Positions 17,602-26,492 of a DNA stretch of 64,000 bases are shown in pieces; positions within the stretch are counted from its first letter, which is position 1, and each line of letters starts with the position of its first letter. The stretch comes from Parabacteroides sp900760525 (GTDB lineage: Bacteria > Bacteroidota > Bacteroidia > Bacteroidales > Tannerellaceae). The notes beneath the pieces are model-generated. The model was not told where the DNA came from. It did not search any database and was given only the letters and a program-made list of their open reading frames with translations. The DNA is taken from the NCBI RefSeq assembly GCF_049860805.1, contig NZ_CP187555.1, positions 1,674,001 through 1,738,000 on the forward strand, written 5' to 3'. Both the position numbers and the translations under genes were made by a program.

Positions 17602-18456
17602 TTACCTAAATTGCTTCCGATACTTGGAGGGCGACATTCCCATTGCATTCGTGAACACCCTCACGAAATGAGGCAAATCGTTAAAACCGACCGTATAGCA
17701 AATCTCGGATACCCCCTTTTGCGAATGTTTCAGCAACTAGCAAGCAGTATTCAGACGATACTGAGTGACGAATTGTGAGAAAGTTATCCCTTTGCATCGT
17801 TTGAAATAAGAACAGAACGCGGAACGATTCATCCCCACTTCTGCTGCAATATCGTCCAAAGCAATAGAATGAACGTAATGTGCCATGACATAGGCGCAAA
17901 TCTGCTGCATCCGCCGCACGTCCCGTTCGATACGCATCGGTTTTCCGGCAAACGTATGATCTGACGAAGTAAAGATGACAGGCAGCAAGCGAAACATCAC
18001 GCTCAAGCGTCCCAACTCGTCCATACCGTTCATTTCGGTCAATACCTTACGAACAACACGTGAACTTTCCGCTCCGAACTTCAACGCTTCGGTCGGAAAC
18101 ATCACCCCCGCCAATCTATTCCTCAATTCAGGAAATACCTCCATGCAGCGCTCCACCAACGAATGACTGAAAGCTACCATCAAATAACGGACATACCCGT
18201 CTTCGTCCACAGAATCGGGCGCATACTCCCAACGGTGAAGCATGGCCGGAGGAATCAAAACCACGTCGCCTGCCGCAAAGAGCTGTAATGTATCGCCTGC
18301 CATACGGTTACCCTGACCGTGAACGACATAATATAATTCCCAAGCATCATGCCGATGCAGTTTTGCCTCGATATTTGTTTCGACCCGTTGGTCTATGAAG
18401 AAAAACGAGTGATTCTCCACTTCGGGCAGTTCGTATGGGATAGTGGTATCTTCCAT
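17602..18456 (-). pseudogene. AraC-family regulator interrupted by an amber codon
   Basis: From ATG 18456 (MEDTTIPYELPE) the frame runs through a cupin-like sensor domain (HRHDAWELYYVVHGQG; ALIPP-like VVLIPPAMLHRWEY) and the first AraC helix-turn-helix (VGMNRSAFCSYFKRCKG). It meets TAG at 17737-17739 after YRLNTAC. The same frame then continues without gaps for 44 codons as LLKHSQKGVSEICYTVGFND, PHFVRVFTNAMGMSPSKYRK and QFR before TAA at 17602-17604, the normal second helix-turn-helix and end. A single substitution, perhaps of a Glu or Gln codon, thus truncates a complete gene. The shortened product of about 239 residues would lack a whole DNA-binding motif. It is divergent from the nitroreductase, its likely target. 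Confidence 0.88.
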
Positions 18457-18617
18457 TAATGGAAAGTTTTTAATTTGTCGAAATGTAAATATACGACAAA
18501 TATATAAAACGATACCACAAAAACACAACAACAAATCGTAATAACTTTGCACAATAAAAATAAATCAATGTTCATTTATAATTGAAACAAGAAGTATAAC
18601 TAAAAAAATGTATTGTT

Positions 18618-19244
18618 ATGGAATTGTACGAAGTAATGGAGAAACGCCGCACATACCGCGATTTTTCCGACCGCGAAGTAAGCGATGAAATCCTTAAAAG
18701 AGTCATTGATGCTGCATTCAAAGCCCCGACCAACGACCACCTGCGCCAGTTTGAGTTTATTGTGGTGCGTGGACGTGAAAATATTGCCAAAGTAATCGCC
18801 CCGCTCGTAAAGAACATGGCAGCGTTCAAGGAGCTCGTTTTCGAGGTGGACGACTCCGGCGACAAGGACAAAATGGAGATGTTTGCCGAAGCACTTCCCA
18901 AACAGCAGAAGATGCTTATGGAGAGCGGACTGCTCATCCTTCCGTTTTTCCGTCAGAAACAAAGTCCTCTGCTTGAACCTGTGGAGCAAAGTTCACTCAA
19001 CTACTTTGCCTCGGCATGGTGTGCTTTGGAGAACATGCTGCTTGCTGCCACCAGCGAAGGACTGGGAACAGCGTTTCATATCCCTGTGAGCGACGAGGCC
19101 GGCAAAATAAAGGAAATCGTAGGAGCTCCCGAAGGTTACGAGTTTACCTGTCTGCTTACAATGGGCTATCCCGCGGAAAACGCATTCCTTCCCAAACAAA
19201 AGGAAATCAACATAGAGGAGAGAATACACACTAACGTCTGGTAA
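18618..19244 (+). CDS. nitroreductase family protein
   Basis: 208 residues, apparently intact. FMN-binding nitroreductase fold: N-terminal KRRTYRDFSDREVSDE supplies the Arg-Arg phosphate contacts, AAFKAPTNDHLRQFEFIVV the flavin loop, and GLGTAFHIP with the C-terminal LLTMGYPAEN the conserved glycine-rich block. It would use NAD(P)H to reduce nitro or quinone compounds; the substrate is unknown. It starts 161 bp from the araC pseudogene and is divergent from it, an arrangement typical of regulator-target pairs. The next genes downstream are fragments, so this is the only intact gene of the decayed stretch. Confidence 0.88.
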   Translation: MELYEVMEKRRTYRDFSDREVSDEILKRVIDAAFKAPTNDHLRQFEFIVVRGRENIAKVIAPLVKNMAAFKELVFEVDDSGDKDKMEMFAEALPKQQKMLMESGLLILPFFRQKQSPLLEPVEQSSLNYFASAWCALENMLLAATSEGLGTAFHIPVSDEAGKIKEIVGAPEGYEFTCLLTMGYPAENAFLPKQKEINIEERIHTNVW

Positions 19245-19352
19245 CATGATCATCAGCACCGGAGAGCGGACTGATCCCGTACTGCCGACCGAAAAACGGC
19301 ACTTTTAGTAATTTTGTTCCTCATAATTGTTATATATATAAGATTTTACAAG

Positions 19353-19616
19353 ATGGATATCAATGATATAATAAATAGCATTTACAAATTGCCCCAGCCT
19401 TCCCTCGATACATTGATTGCTTCGATATCGGAAGTGGAATACCCTAAAAAATTTCATTTGCATCGGGAAAATAAAAAGGAGACAAAGTCTTATTTCATAA
19501 AGAAAGGAATCGTTCGGGCATATGCACATAAGGAGGACAAGGATATTACATTCTGGTTCGGTCAGGAAGGAGATCTTATATTTCCTTTGCAAACTCTTTT
19601 TGCAGCAAGACCGTAG
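19353..19616 (+). pseudogene. 5' fragment of a Crp/Fnr-family regulator
   Basis: Only the start of the cyclic-nucleotide-binding-like sensor domain is left, 87 residues (MDINDIINSIYKLPQPSLD to the FWFGQEGDLIFPLQTLF region) against about 190 in the family. The C-terminal part and the whole helix-turn-helix are missing. The reading frame runs into a stop at 19614-19616, within a few codons of where SMR-transporter coding sequence begins. A -7-type box TAATTTTG lies at 19309-19316, so the fragment may still be transcribed. Confidence 0.8.
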
Positions 19617-19861
19617 GATTTGAAAAAGGTTTGTGGTGCATAGGCACGGCAAGTGCCATTGCACTTAGTTTGTACATTGTGACTAAGGTGCTGAAGACTT
19701 TACCTATCGGCACAGCTTATGCCGTCTGGACAGGTATCGGTGCTGTCGGCACGGTTCTGATAGGCATCCTCTTTTTCAAGGAGCCCGTAAGTTTCGGAAG
19801 GCTTTTCTTTATCTTTACGCTGATAGTATCTATTATAGGATTAAAGGTCGTATCTTCCTGA
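19607..19861 (+). pseudogene. 3' fragment of an SMR-family efflux gene (SugE/EmrE type)
   Basis: The frame reads KTVGFEKGLWCIGTASAIAL, then SLYIVTKVLKTLPIGTAYAV and WTGIGAVGTVLIGILFFKEP up to GLKVVSS. TLPIGTAYAVWTGIGAVGT is the signature of small multidrug resistance proteins. The last three of four spans are present; the first span with its essential membrane Glu is gone. A TTG at 19631 could start translation but the product would lack that Glu. The 5' part is replaced by the crp/fnr fragment, so an internal deletion joined two neighbouring genes. Confidence 0.85.
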
Positions 19862-19881
19862 ATGATAAAAAATGAAATAAT

Positions 19882-20016
19882 ATGACGGAGCAAAACTTTC
19901 CATTGTACGAAGAGGCCGTTTCTATTCTTAAAAAAAGAGATAAGAAGTTGGCTTGGCTGATAGAACGGATTGGTCCGATTTCTCATACTGACCAGAAAGA
20001 AAATCAAACAGAATAG
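19882..20016 (+). pseudogene. 5' fragment of a DNA-3-methyladenine glycosylase (AlkA-like)
   Basis: 44 codons from ATG 19882: MTEQNFPLYEEAVSILKKRD followed by KKLAWLIERIGPI. This resembles the N-terminus of HhH-GPD DNA glycosylases that excise alkylated purines. After about residue 33 the similarity ends and a stop occurs at 20014-20016. The HhH motif and catalytic Asp are absent. The identification rests on a short segment and is moderate. Confidence 0.55.
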
Positions 20017-20017
20017 G

Positions 20018-20626
20018 ATGCGTGGGGGGGGTGATTTTTTTATAGGCCTTAAAGTTGCGGAAATAAGGAAGGTAGCCGAACGGTACGCCCATATCTGTTT
20101 GGATGAAATAGAACAGTTGCTCTTATCGGAAGTACATGAACACCGGATGTGTGCGCTTATCATACTCAAAAAAAGGTTCAAACAAGGAAACGAACATGAA
20201 CGGACAGAGATTTTCGAGTTCTATATCAACCACACGAACTGTGTGAACGATTGGGATTTGATAGACAGCTCCTCTCCCTACATCGTGGGCGAATACCTAC
20301 AGGATAAACCGTGCGATGTATTGTACCGGTTAGCCCAAAGCGATTCGCCTTGGGACAACCGTATCGCTATGATGGCGACATACACGTTTATACATAACGG
20401 CAATGTCGAAGATACATTCCGCCTTGCTCTCTCCTTGATGGAAAGTCCTCACCCTCTGGTACAAAAAGCCGTAGGGTGGATGTTGCACGAAGCAGGTAAA
20501 TACGACCTCTTCCGGCTCAGTCTCTTTATCAATAAGTACCGGCAAGAAATGTCCCGTGCCATGCTTCGTATTGCCGCCAGCGGCTTTCCAAAAGAGAAAC
20601 GTAGGGAGTGTTTCCGTCGTTGTTAG
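20018..20626 (+). pseudogene. DNA alkylation repair protein (AlkD-like) lacking its 5' end
   Basis: About 200 residues of the HEAT-like AlkD fold: FFIGLKVAEIRKVAERYAHI is the start of the first conserved repeat and NDWDLIDSSSPYIVGEYL contains the Trp and Asp of the active site. AlkD-family proteins have some 35 further N-terminal residues before the GEGD-F-IG segment; here these are replaced by the alkA fragment. An ATG at 20018 precedes a run of eight G (20023-20030 region) and then seven T, so a shortened protein could be made and slippage is possible. Whether it is active is unknown. Confidence 0.75.
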
Positions 20627-20630
20627 AACA

Positions 20631-20735
20631 TCCCAACTCCAATAATCCTTTTTTAGCATCGAGGCCGCCTCCGTACCCCGTGAGTTTATGATTGCTGCCG
20701 ATTATCCGGTGGCAGGGGTACATGCTATTTAGTAA
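20631..20735 (-). pseudogene. 3' fragment of methylated-DNA-cysteine methyltransferase (Ogt/AdaB)
   Basis: On the minus strand the frame reads YPCHRIIGSNHKLTGYGGGL followed by DAKKGLLELG. PCHR is the methyl-accepting cysteine motif and the following residues are the usual C-terminus of O6-methylguanine transferases. Everything 5' of the PCHR motif is missing, replaced by the end of the DUF418 gene, and no proper stop follows. The remnant lies in the 100 bp between the alkD remnant and the DUF418 gene. Confidence 0.8.
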
Positions 20736-21939
20736 AAGGGTGCATACTTTTTTCCGAATGGGTATCACTAAAGATCCACGTTGCTCTGCGCCATGCTCCT
20801 TCGAACGGACCTTGTTTGAATTTTTTCAACCACCAATGGCAGAAAGCTAACTGGAGGATGAACAGCAGGACACCTACTCCGAAACTGGCAGTCGTTCCCA
20901 AAACTTTATAAAGTGACAAACCGTATCCAAAATAAACGAACGAACCAATAATGGATTGTGTCAGGTAGTTAGTCAGGCTCATCTTTCCGTAGGGAACCAG
21001 ACCATGCAGCACTTTATGGGCCGAAACTTGTTGCCACAGGAAGACGAAACAGGCAACCAACACACACATGAAAGAGAAATTACGGAAAGAGGAAATAACC
21101 GTATTCATCGGAGTCAGCATCGCCTTATTGGGGATCATATCCGGAAGCGAAGCCGTGATGAAATATAGCGGGACAAAACAGATCGCACCGATGACCAGCG
21201 TCCGCATCCAAAAAGCACGGTGTTCGGACAGGTTGACAAACAGCTGTCTGCGCCCGATCAGCATACCTAACAGGAACAAAGAGGCAGTCTGGAAAAAACG
21301 TCCGTATCCCCACGCCCACAACAGGCTGAACAACTGACCATCCCAGAGGTTGGATTTAACCATCGCCCAGAAATCCGGCTGCGAAAGGAAAGGATACATA
21401 CGTTGGCTATGAACACGCCATATACCGGCTGCCGGCACATAGTCGGGATTCATCATCGCATAGAAAAACTTACCGAGTTCGAGCGGCTGGAGCATCAGGA
21501 TAACGGCAGCAATCAGGACTGCCCGGTCGCTCCATTTACAAACCAACACCAGCACCACCCCGATTATAGAATAAAGGACCAATATGTCACCCGGAAAAAA
21601 CGCCCCGTTAAAACAGCCGATAATGAACAGAAGGAAAAGCCGCCACAGGAAACGCAGGCGGAAGTCTTTTCCTTTCTTTGCCTGGTTGTTATACTGAATA
21701 AAAAAGCTGAACCCGAACAAAAGGGAGAAAATCGCATAAGCCTTCCCGGAAAAAAGGAAAAACAAAGTTTCCCATATCCCCTTATCCATCGCCTGCATAA
21801 AGGCCGAAGAAGCCGTTGGGAAGTCATAAAAATTAAAATGTTCGATGTTGTGCAATAACATAATAGCCATTACGGCAAAACCGCGTAATGCATCCACCAC
21901 CTCGATACGAGGCGACTTAGCCAAAAGTCCGTGCTCCAT
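20725..21939 (-). CDS. DUF418 family integral membrane protein
   Basis: 404 residues with about ten hydrophobic spans. The N-terminus RIEVVDALRGFAVMAIMLLHN is the acyltransferase-3/DUF418-like opening, and the C-terminal third (PYGKMSLTNYLTQSIIGSF, then YGLSLY) is the DUF418 domain. The family (YeiB-like) has no settled function; a role in transferring or moving a small group across the membrane is a guess. A Bacteroidetes -7 box (TACTTTTG on the minus strand, 22003-21996) lies 57 bp upstream of the start. The gene end adjoins the ogt remnant, so the last residues (DTHSEKSMHPFTK) may derive from a deletion junction. Confidence 0.85.
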   Translation of the reverse strand: MEHGLLAKSPRIEVVDALRGFAVMAIMLLHNIEHFNFYDFPTASSAFMQAMDKGIWETLFFLFSGKAYAIFSLLFGFSFFIQYNNQAKKGKDFRLRFLWRLFLLFIIGCFNGAFFPGDILVLYSIIGVVLVLVCKWSDRAVLIAAVILMLQPLELGKFFYAMMNPDYVPAAGIWRVHSQRMYPFLSQPDFWAMVKSNLWDGQLFSLLWAWGYGRFFQTASLFLLGMLIGRRQLFVNLSEHRAFWMRTLVIGAICFVPLYFITASLPDMIPNKAMLTPMNTVISSFRNFSFMCVLVACFVFLWQQVSAHKVLHGLVPYGKMSLTNYLTQSIIGSFVYFGYGLSLYKVLGTTASFGVGVLLFILQLAFCHWWLKKFKQGPFEGAWRRATWIFSDTHSEKSMHPFTK

Positions 21940-21942
21940 TGA

Positions 21943-21990
21943 TAATGATTTATGATTTTTAATTTATGATTTATGATTTACAATTTTACG
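21943..21990. repeat. AT-rich heptad-like repeats
   Basis: Repeated ATTTATG/ATTTATGATT units just upstream of the DUF418 gene. Similar runs occur at 43063-43106 and, with the GAAAATT variant, at several other intergenic sites in the window. Confidence 0.55.
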
Positions 21991-22021
21991 AAAGACAAAA
22001 GTAGGCAAAGAAGTCATATAA

Positions 22022-22057
22022 AACAAAAAAAGCACCTTTTTAGGCGCTCTTTTTGTT
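22022..22057 (-). terminator. terminator after the histidine kinase gene
   Basis: On the minus strand AACAAAAAGAGCGCC pairs with GGTGCTTTTTTTGTT around a short A-rich loop, one mismatch, ending in a T-rich run. It lies about 240 bp past the kinase stop. The rest of 21940-22293 shows no gene. Confidence 0.55.
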
Positions 22058-22293
22058 TGCAGACTTAAAATAGATACTCGAACATAGTAACTTTAAAACG
22101 GTTTTAATGTAGAAACGTCCACTTCCGCTTCTCACCAGAAAAGAAGCGAATATCGTGCCAAACTCAAACCGGCACACGACCAGTTTTTTGTAAACTCTTC
22201 TATCTTAACAGATAAGTCACGCATAATGTTTTAGGATGGCTAATTATTACCGCATCACAAATGGGGAACTGTAGAGATATATGGGGAATTTTT

Positions 22294-24774
22294 CTACAGA
22301 TACCGTTCCACAGCCTGGTTGACGACAGCAGTCGCCTGCAGGATCACCTCGGATAAAAGCCGTTTCCAGCCGTCGTCTGTCAGCGTCACATCATTCTTCT
22401 CAAGGATCCTCAACTGGGCTACCAGGTCGGAAGCTCCCAACATGGTGAAAAGGGGGATCAATTTATGGGAGATCTTGGCAGCCGCGTTACGTTCGGCCTT
22501 TTCCAGGGCTTGTTGCAACAATGAGATGCTCTTGTTCGTCTCCTCGGCAAACGTCCGGATAATGGAAGTGGAAGCATCTTTGTCTTCACCGGCAAAAGCG
22601 GTGAGCGAATCAAAATTGAATTCTGGCGACACTTCGGCTTGTATATCGGCCTGCAACAGGCTATTCAACAAGGCGATCAACTGCTTAGCCGTGAAAGGCT
22701 TGTTCAGGAATCCGGTGAAACCGACCTCCAGGTAGTGGGTATGTTCGTTCTCCACACTGGCGGAAAGCGCAATGACGGGCACAGTGTCCGTCCCGGGAAC
22801 GCCCGACGAACGAATGGCGTCCAGCAGGCCATATCCGTCCATACCCGGCATCTGTATATCGGTTATTATCGCATCGAAAGAGCTGTTACGCAAAATATCG
22901 ACCACGGCAAACGGATTTGAACAACTGGCGACCTCCACATGATTCCGTTTCAAAAACTCTTCCGTCAGTGCCAACTGTAACGGATCGTCATCGACCAGCA
23001 AACAATAGATTTCGCGTCCCCCGAAGGTCTCGTCTTCCGTTTCGTCGTCCTCTGCGACAGGCGTAACAGGCAATGTCTGCACTTCTGATTCCTGCAACGG
23101 CATGACAATCGTAAAATCGCTTCCTTTTCCCGGAACACTCTTCAACGAAAGCGTACCTCCCATCAGTTCGATCAGTTTGCGGGTGATGGAAAGCCCGAGG
23201 CCGAAACCCTCTTCCTTTTCGGTTCCAGACAGACGGGCAAACTCACCGAAAATCTTCTCCTGTTCTTCTTCCGGGATTCCCGTACCGGAATCGGAAACGA
23301 CAATTATCAATTGTGCATTGTCCATTGATAATTTAACGACAAGGACAACGCGTCCTTCATGCGTGAACTTGATCGCATTGGAAAGCAGATTACCGACCAC
23401 CTGGCGTAGGCGTATCGGATCACCGGAATAGATACGGTCCATCCCCTCCTCCTTCATATTCAAAACAAAAGCCAGCCCTTTCGCTTCGGCTATCGGACGA
23501 AAGCTCCCGTATATATCGTTGAAAAGCGTGCGCACGCTGAAAGGCACGTTCTGTATTTCCATCTGCCCCGATTCCAACCGGTGGAAATCGAGCAGGCCGT
23601 TCACCAGCGAAAGGATATGATCGGCCGACCCGGTCATGTTTTCCAGATAATAGCGTTGCCTTTCGTCCGGATGACGGCGCAGCAACAGTTCGATATAACC
23701 GATTATGGACGAGAGCGGCGCCCGGATATCGTGGCTGATCGTCAGCATCAGCTTCTCCCGGCGATGGAGCAGGTCTTCGGCATATTGCTTGGCTTTCTCC
23801 AATTGCTGCCGGTAATACTGGCTCTTAGAGATATCGCGGGTGATCAGGATGATAAAGACGATCACGATAATCAGCGACAGTACGGCGATACCGGCAATGA
23901 GATAGGAAGTTTCGCGCAACACCTCCTGTTTCTTCACGACACGCTCCATCGACGCGTTCATCTCCTCTTCTTCTATATCGCGCAACATCTGGTTGATCCG
24001 GCTTGTGATGATACTGTTATTATAACGCAGGTTGGCGGCACGCTCCAACAACTGGTCGACAAGCTGTTTGCGCTGGTCGGCCACACTATCCTGCAAGTTT
24101 TTCAGGACCGTCACAATCGTATCAGCCGGGTTAAAGGCATTCACCAGCGTATCGGTCACGATCTGCCGGGTCGTATTCACGACAACGGTCGAATCTTCTT
24201 TGGGTGGAGAAAAGGCATCGGCAAGGCGACGGAAAAAACCGCGGGGTTTATGGGGCTGGGGAGTTTTTACGGAATCCTGATGCACGATCACACGCTCCTG
24301 TATTTCGACCTGCCGGATTACTGTATCCTGCTGGGCGATCACTTTCTCGATATTTTGCGCATAGAGGTTTTCCGCGTTCGTCTCGCGCCAAGTTTCCAGC
24401 AAGCGACGCGTGTTCCAGCGTTTTTGCTCGATCAGCATATCGATCGTATCGATCTTGGGATATAACGCTGGATTCGATACCAGCGTACGCAGGGAATCCA
24501 TATTCTGTAAAGCCTTGTTCAACGTGCGGTTGAAATGGTTGATTTCTCCCTGCGGACGTCCGATCACTTGCCCCAGCGCTTCGCTTTCGTAGAGCAGCGA
24601 CAAAGTATTGGTGACAAGATAGACTTTCTCGCGCGATTTGCTGTTCGGGGCTTCTTCTCCGGCAAACTGTTCGATGATATTATAGATATAAACGACAGAA
24701 CACACGGCTATCAGGATCAATAACAAGTACCCCAATATGACTTTACTTGTAATATGCCCGTTTTGTGTGCTCAT
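22294..24774 (-). CDS. hybrid sensor histidine kinase with receiver and HPt domains
   Basis: 826 residues. Membrane span about 11-31, an extracytoplasmic helical region about 35-285, and a second span about 291-312. HisKA has His348 in TISHDIRAPLSS. HATPase_c follows (N box LLSNAIKF, G1 SDSGTGIPEEE, G2 GFGLGLS). A receiver domain about 595-715 has LLVDDDP and phosphoacceptor Asp in ITDIQMPGMDG. The C-terminal HPt domain has His770 in KISHKL. This is a full internal phosphorelay, yet no separate response regulator is adjacent. The ATG overlaps the stop of the upstream transferase gene as TGATG, implying coupled translation and a shared role in envelope sensing. Confidence 0.92.
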   Translation of the reverse strand: MSTQNGHITSKVILGYLLLILIAVCSVVYIYNIIEQFAGEEAPNSKSREKVYLVTNTLSLLYESEALGQVIGRPQGEINHFNRTLNKALQNMDSLRTLVSNPALYPKIDTIDMLIEQKRWNTRRLLETWRETNAENLYAQNIEKVIAQQDTVIRQVEIQERVIVHQDSVKTPQPHKPRGFFRRLADAFSPPKEDSTVVVNTTRQIVTDTLVNAFNPADTIVTVLKNLQDSVADQRKQLVDQLLERAANLRYNNSIITSRINQMLRDIEEEEMNASMERVVKKQEVLRETSYLIAGIAVLSLIIVIVFIILITRDISKSQYYRQQLEKAKQYAEDLLHRREKLMLTISHDIRAPLSSIIGYIELLLRRHPDERQRYYLENMTGSADHILSLVNGLLDFHRLESGQMEIQNVPFSVRTLFNDIYGSFRPIAEAKGLAFVLNMKEEGMDRIYSGDPIRLRQVVGNLLSNAIKFTHEGRVVLVVKLSMDNAQLIIVVSDSGTGIPEEEQEKIFGEFARLSGTEKEEGFGLGLSITRKLIELMGGTLSLKSVPGKGSDFTIVMPLQESEVQTLPVTPVAEDDETEDETFGGREIYCLLVDDDPLQLALTEEFLKRNHVEVASCSNPFAVVDILRNSSFDAIITDIQMPGMDGYGLLDAIRSSGVPGTDTVPVIALSASVENEHTHYLEVGFTGFLNKPFTAKQLIALLNSLLQADIQAEVSPEFNFDSLTAFAGEDKDASTSIIRTFAEETNKSISLLQQALEKAERNAAAKISHKLIPLFTMLGASDLVAQLRILEKNDVTLTDDGWKRLLSEVILQATAVVNQAVERYL

Positions 24775-26492
24775 CAGTCTTTCTTATAGGCTATTTTCCA
24801 TTTGTCCAACATGATAAAATCAGCTTTCTTCAGCCCGACTTTCCAGAACGGGACCGGCTCGTCATGATCTCCGAGGAACATACGGTCGCGCACGGCAAAA
24901 GCCGGATTGGTCAGGGCAAGCGTGGAATCGGAAACCGAAGTCCGGACACTTGCAATATCCAGTACCGTATGGAACACGCTGTTCGTGCTGACCGGATAAG
25001 CCCCGTGAGACATCGCCGTCCGGTATTTTTCAGGGAAAGTTTCCCGGTAATCGTCCGAAAACCAGATAACATACGGGATATGAAGTTGATAGTAAGTCGG
25101 TATAGGCGAAGCATGCAGATAACGGGCACGCGAATCATCGAAAATATCCTCCCCGTGATCGCTTAGATAAAGCATCGACGAGCAGGCATTCTTCTTTTTC
25201 AGCATATCGATGATTTCTCCCAACACATAATCTGTATAATGGATCGAATTGTCATAAGCATTGCGCAGTTCCTTCTTATAGGACTGGCGGATGCCTTCGG
25301 CCTTATCCGGCGTATAAATCCGGAACTCGTCCGGATAACGCTCATGATAATTGAAATGCGATCCGTATGTATGGAGGACAACAAACATATCATCGTCCGA
25401 TTTGTCCAGTTCTTTTTCCAAATACGGCAAAAGAGCCGCATCGTGCAACGATGTCAGATACGATCCGGTGTTGAACGTGCTCATATCGATAAACGTATCG
25501 GCCTCCCCGTAGAAAGCCCCGATCATCGAAGTGGTAAGCTTCTGGTTGGCGATGACCAACGTACGGAAACCTGCCTCCTTGAATGCGGTGACAATACTTT
25601 TTTCATTGTAAATCACGCCATAGTTTTCCGCGCTGGCGGCAGACAGGATGATCGGAACGCTTTTGTGCGTATTGTTGGATTGCGTCACGACATCCGCAAA
25701 ACGGACCAGGCCGTCGAGCCCTTTCATCCGCGGAGTCGTATTGCGTTCATACCCATACAGGCTCCATTCCATGGCGCGCGAAGTCTCTCCCACCACAAGC
25801 ACATAAATCTCACGCTTGCCATCTGCCTGTCCCGTCCGGACCGAGTTGAACTTGAAATCGGCGGAAGAAACGGAATAGTTGGCATTTTTGTTCGCTTTGG
25901 TAATCGCAAAATAAAGATTATAAAGCGCATTGACCGGATAGACATCGTTCTTAAGCGAGAAACTGTGCTTTTGCAAAGAAGGAAGAAAGCAAAGCAGCAC
26001 CCCCACCCCAAAAAGTCCTAAGCTTCTGAACGCCCATTTCTTACGGAACACGGCGGTCAGCCTGTCTTTTATCCGGATCGAACGCGTAGCCAGCCACAAG
26101 GTTGGAAGCGTATAAAAGAAAAAGACGCAAATGATGACAAGGAAAATGTTCCCCAGCAATTCACTCGCCTCGGAAGCATTCGAACTTGTCAGGTTCAGGA
26201 ACATATCCACCGCAATCACCGACTCGCCGAAAAGGTACAATAAGACCAACTGCCCTCCGTCCAGAATGATTTTCGGCAACAGGCACCAGACCACCACTCC
26301 GGGTTTACGCGCCAGCAACAAAACTCCCATCCAGAATGCCAACGGCATCATAATGGAGGCAAGGCCCACCGGTACAGGCAGAGGTTCTGTGAACAGAAAA
26401 ACGCAGTTCGGGATGATAAACAGCAAGCCGAACAAGAAATATAAGTGTTCCTGTGAAGATATCCAATGTAAAATATTAGTAAAGTACCTCAT
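24774..26492 (-). CDS. phosphoethanolamine transferase (EptA/sulfatase family)
   Basis: 572 residues. Four or five N-terminal membrane spans (about 15-170) are followed by an alkaline-phosphatase-like periplasmic domain. Glu235 in VLVVGETSRA is a metal ligand, Thr275 in SNNTHKSVP is the likely nucleophile, and LYLSDHGEDI plus the late His residues complete the zinc site; RNTTPRM is also typical. The family moves phosphoethanolamine from phosphatidylethanolamine onto lipid A or surface glycans, which lowers sensitivity to cationic peptides. The exact acceptor is not known. It is the first gene of a two-gene unit with the hybrid kinase. Confidence 0.87.
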   Translation of the reverse strand: MRYFTNILHWISSQEHLYFLFGLLFIIPNCVFLFTEPLPVPVGLASIMMPLAFWMGVLLLARKPGVVVWCLLPKIILDGGQLVLLYLFGESVIAVDMFLNLTSSNASEASELLGNIFLVIICVFFFYTLPTLWLATRSIRIKDRLTAVFRKKWAFRSLGLFGVGVLLCFLPSLQKHSFSLKNDVYPVNALYNLYFAITKANKNANYSVSSADFKFNSVRTGQADGKREIYVLVVGETSRAMEWSLYGYERNTTPRMKGLDGLVRFADVVTQSNNTHKSVPIILSAASAENYGVIYNEKSIVTAFKEAGFRTLVIANQKLTTSMIGAFYGEADTFIDMSTFNTGSYLTSLHDAALLPYLEKELDKSDDDMFVVLHTYGSHFNYHERYPDEFRIYTPDKAEGIRQSYKKELRNAYDNSIHYTDYVLGEIIDMLKKKNACSSMLYLSDHGEDIFDDSRARYLHASPIPTYYQLHIPYVIWFSDDYRETFPEKYRTAMSHGAYPVSTNSVFHTVLDIASVRTSVSDSTLALTNPAFAVRDRMFLGDHDEPVPFWKVGLKKADFIMLDKWKIAYKKD

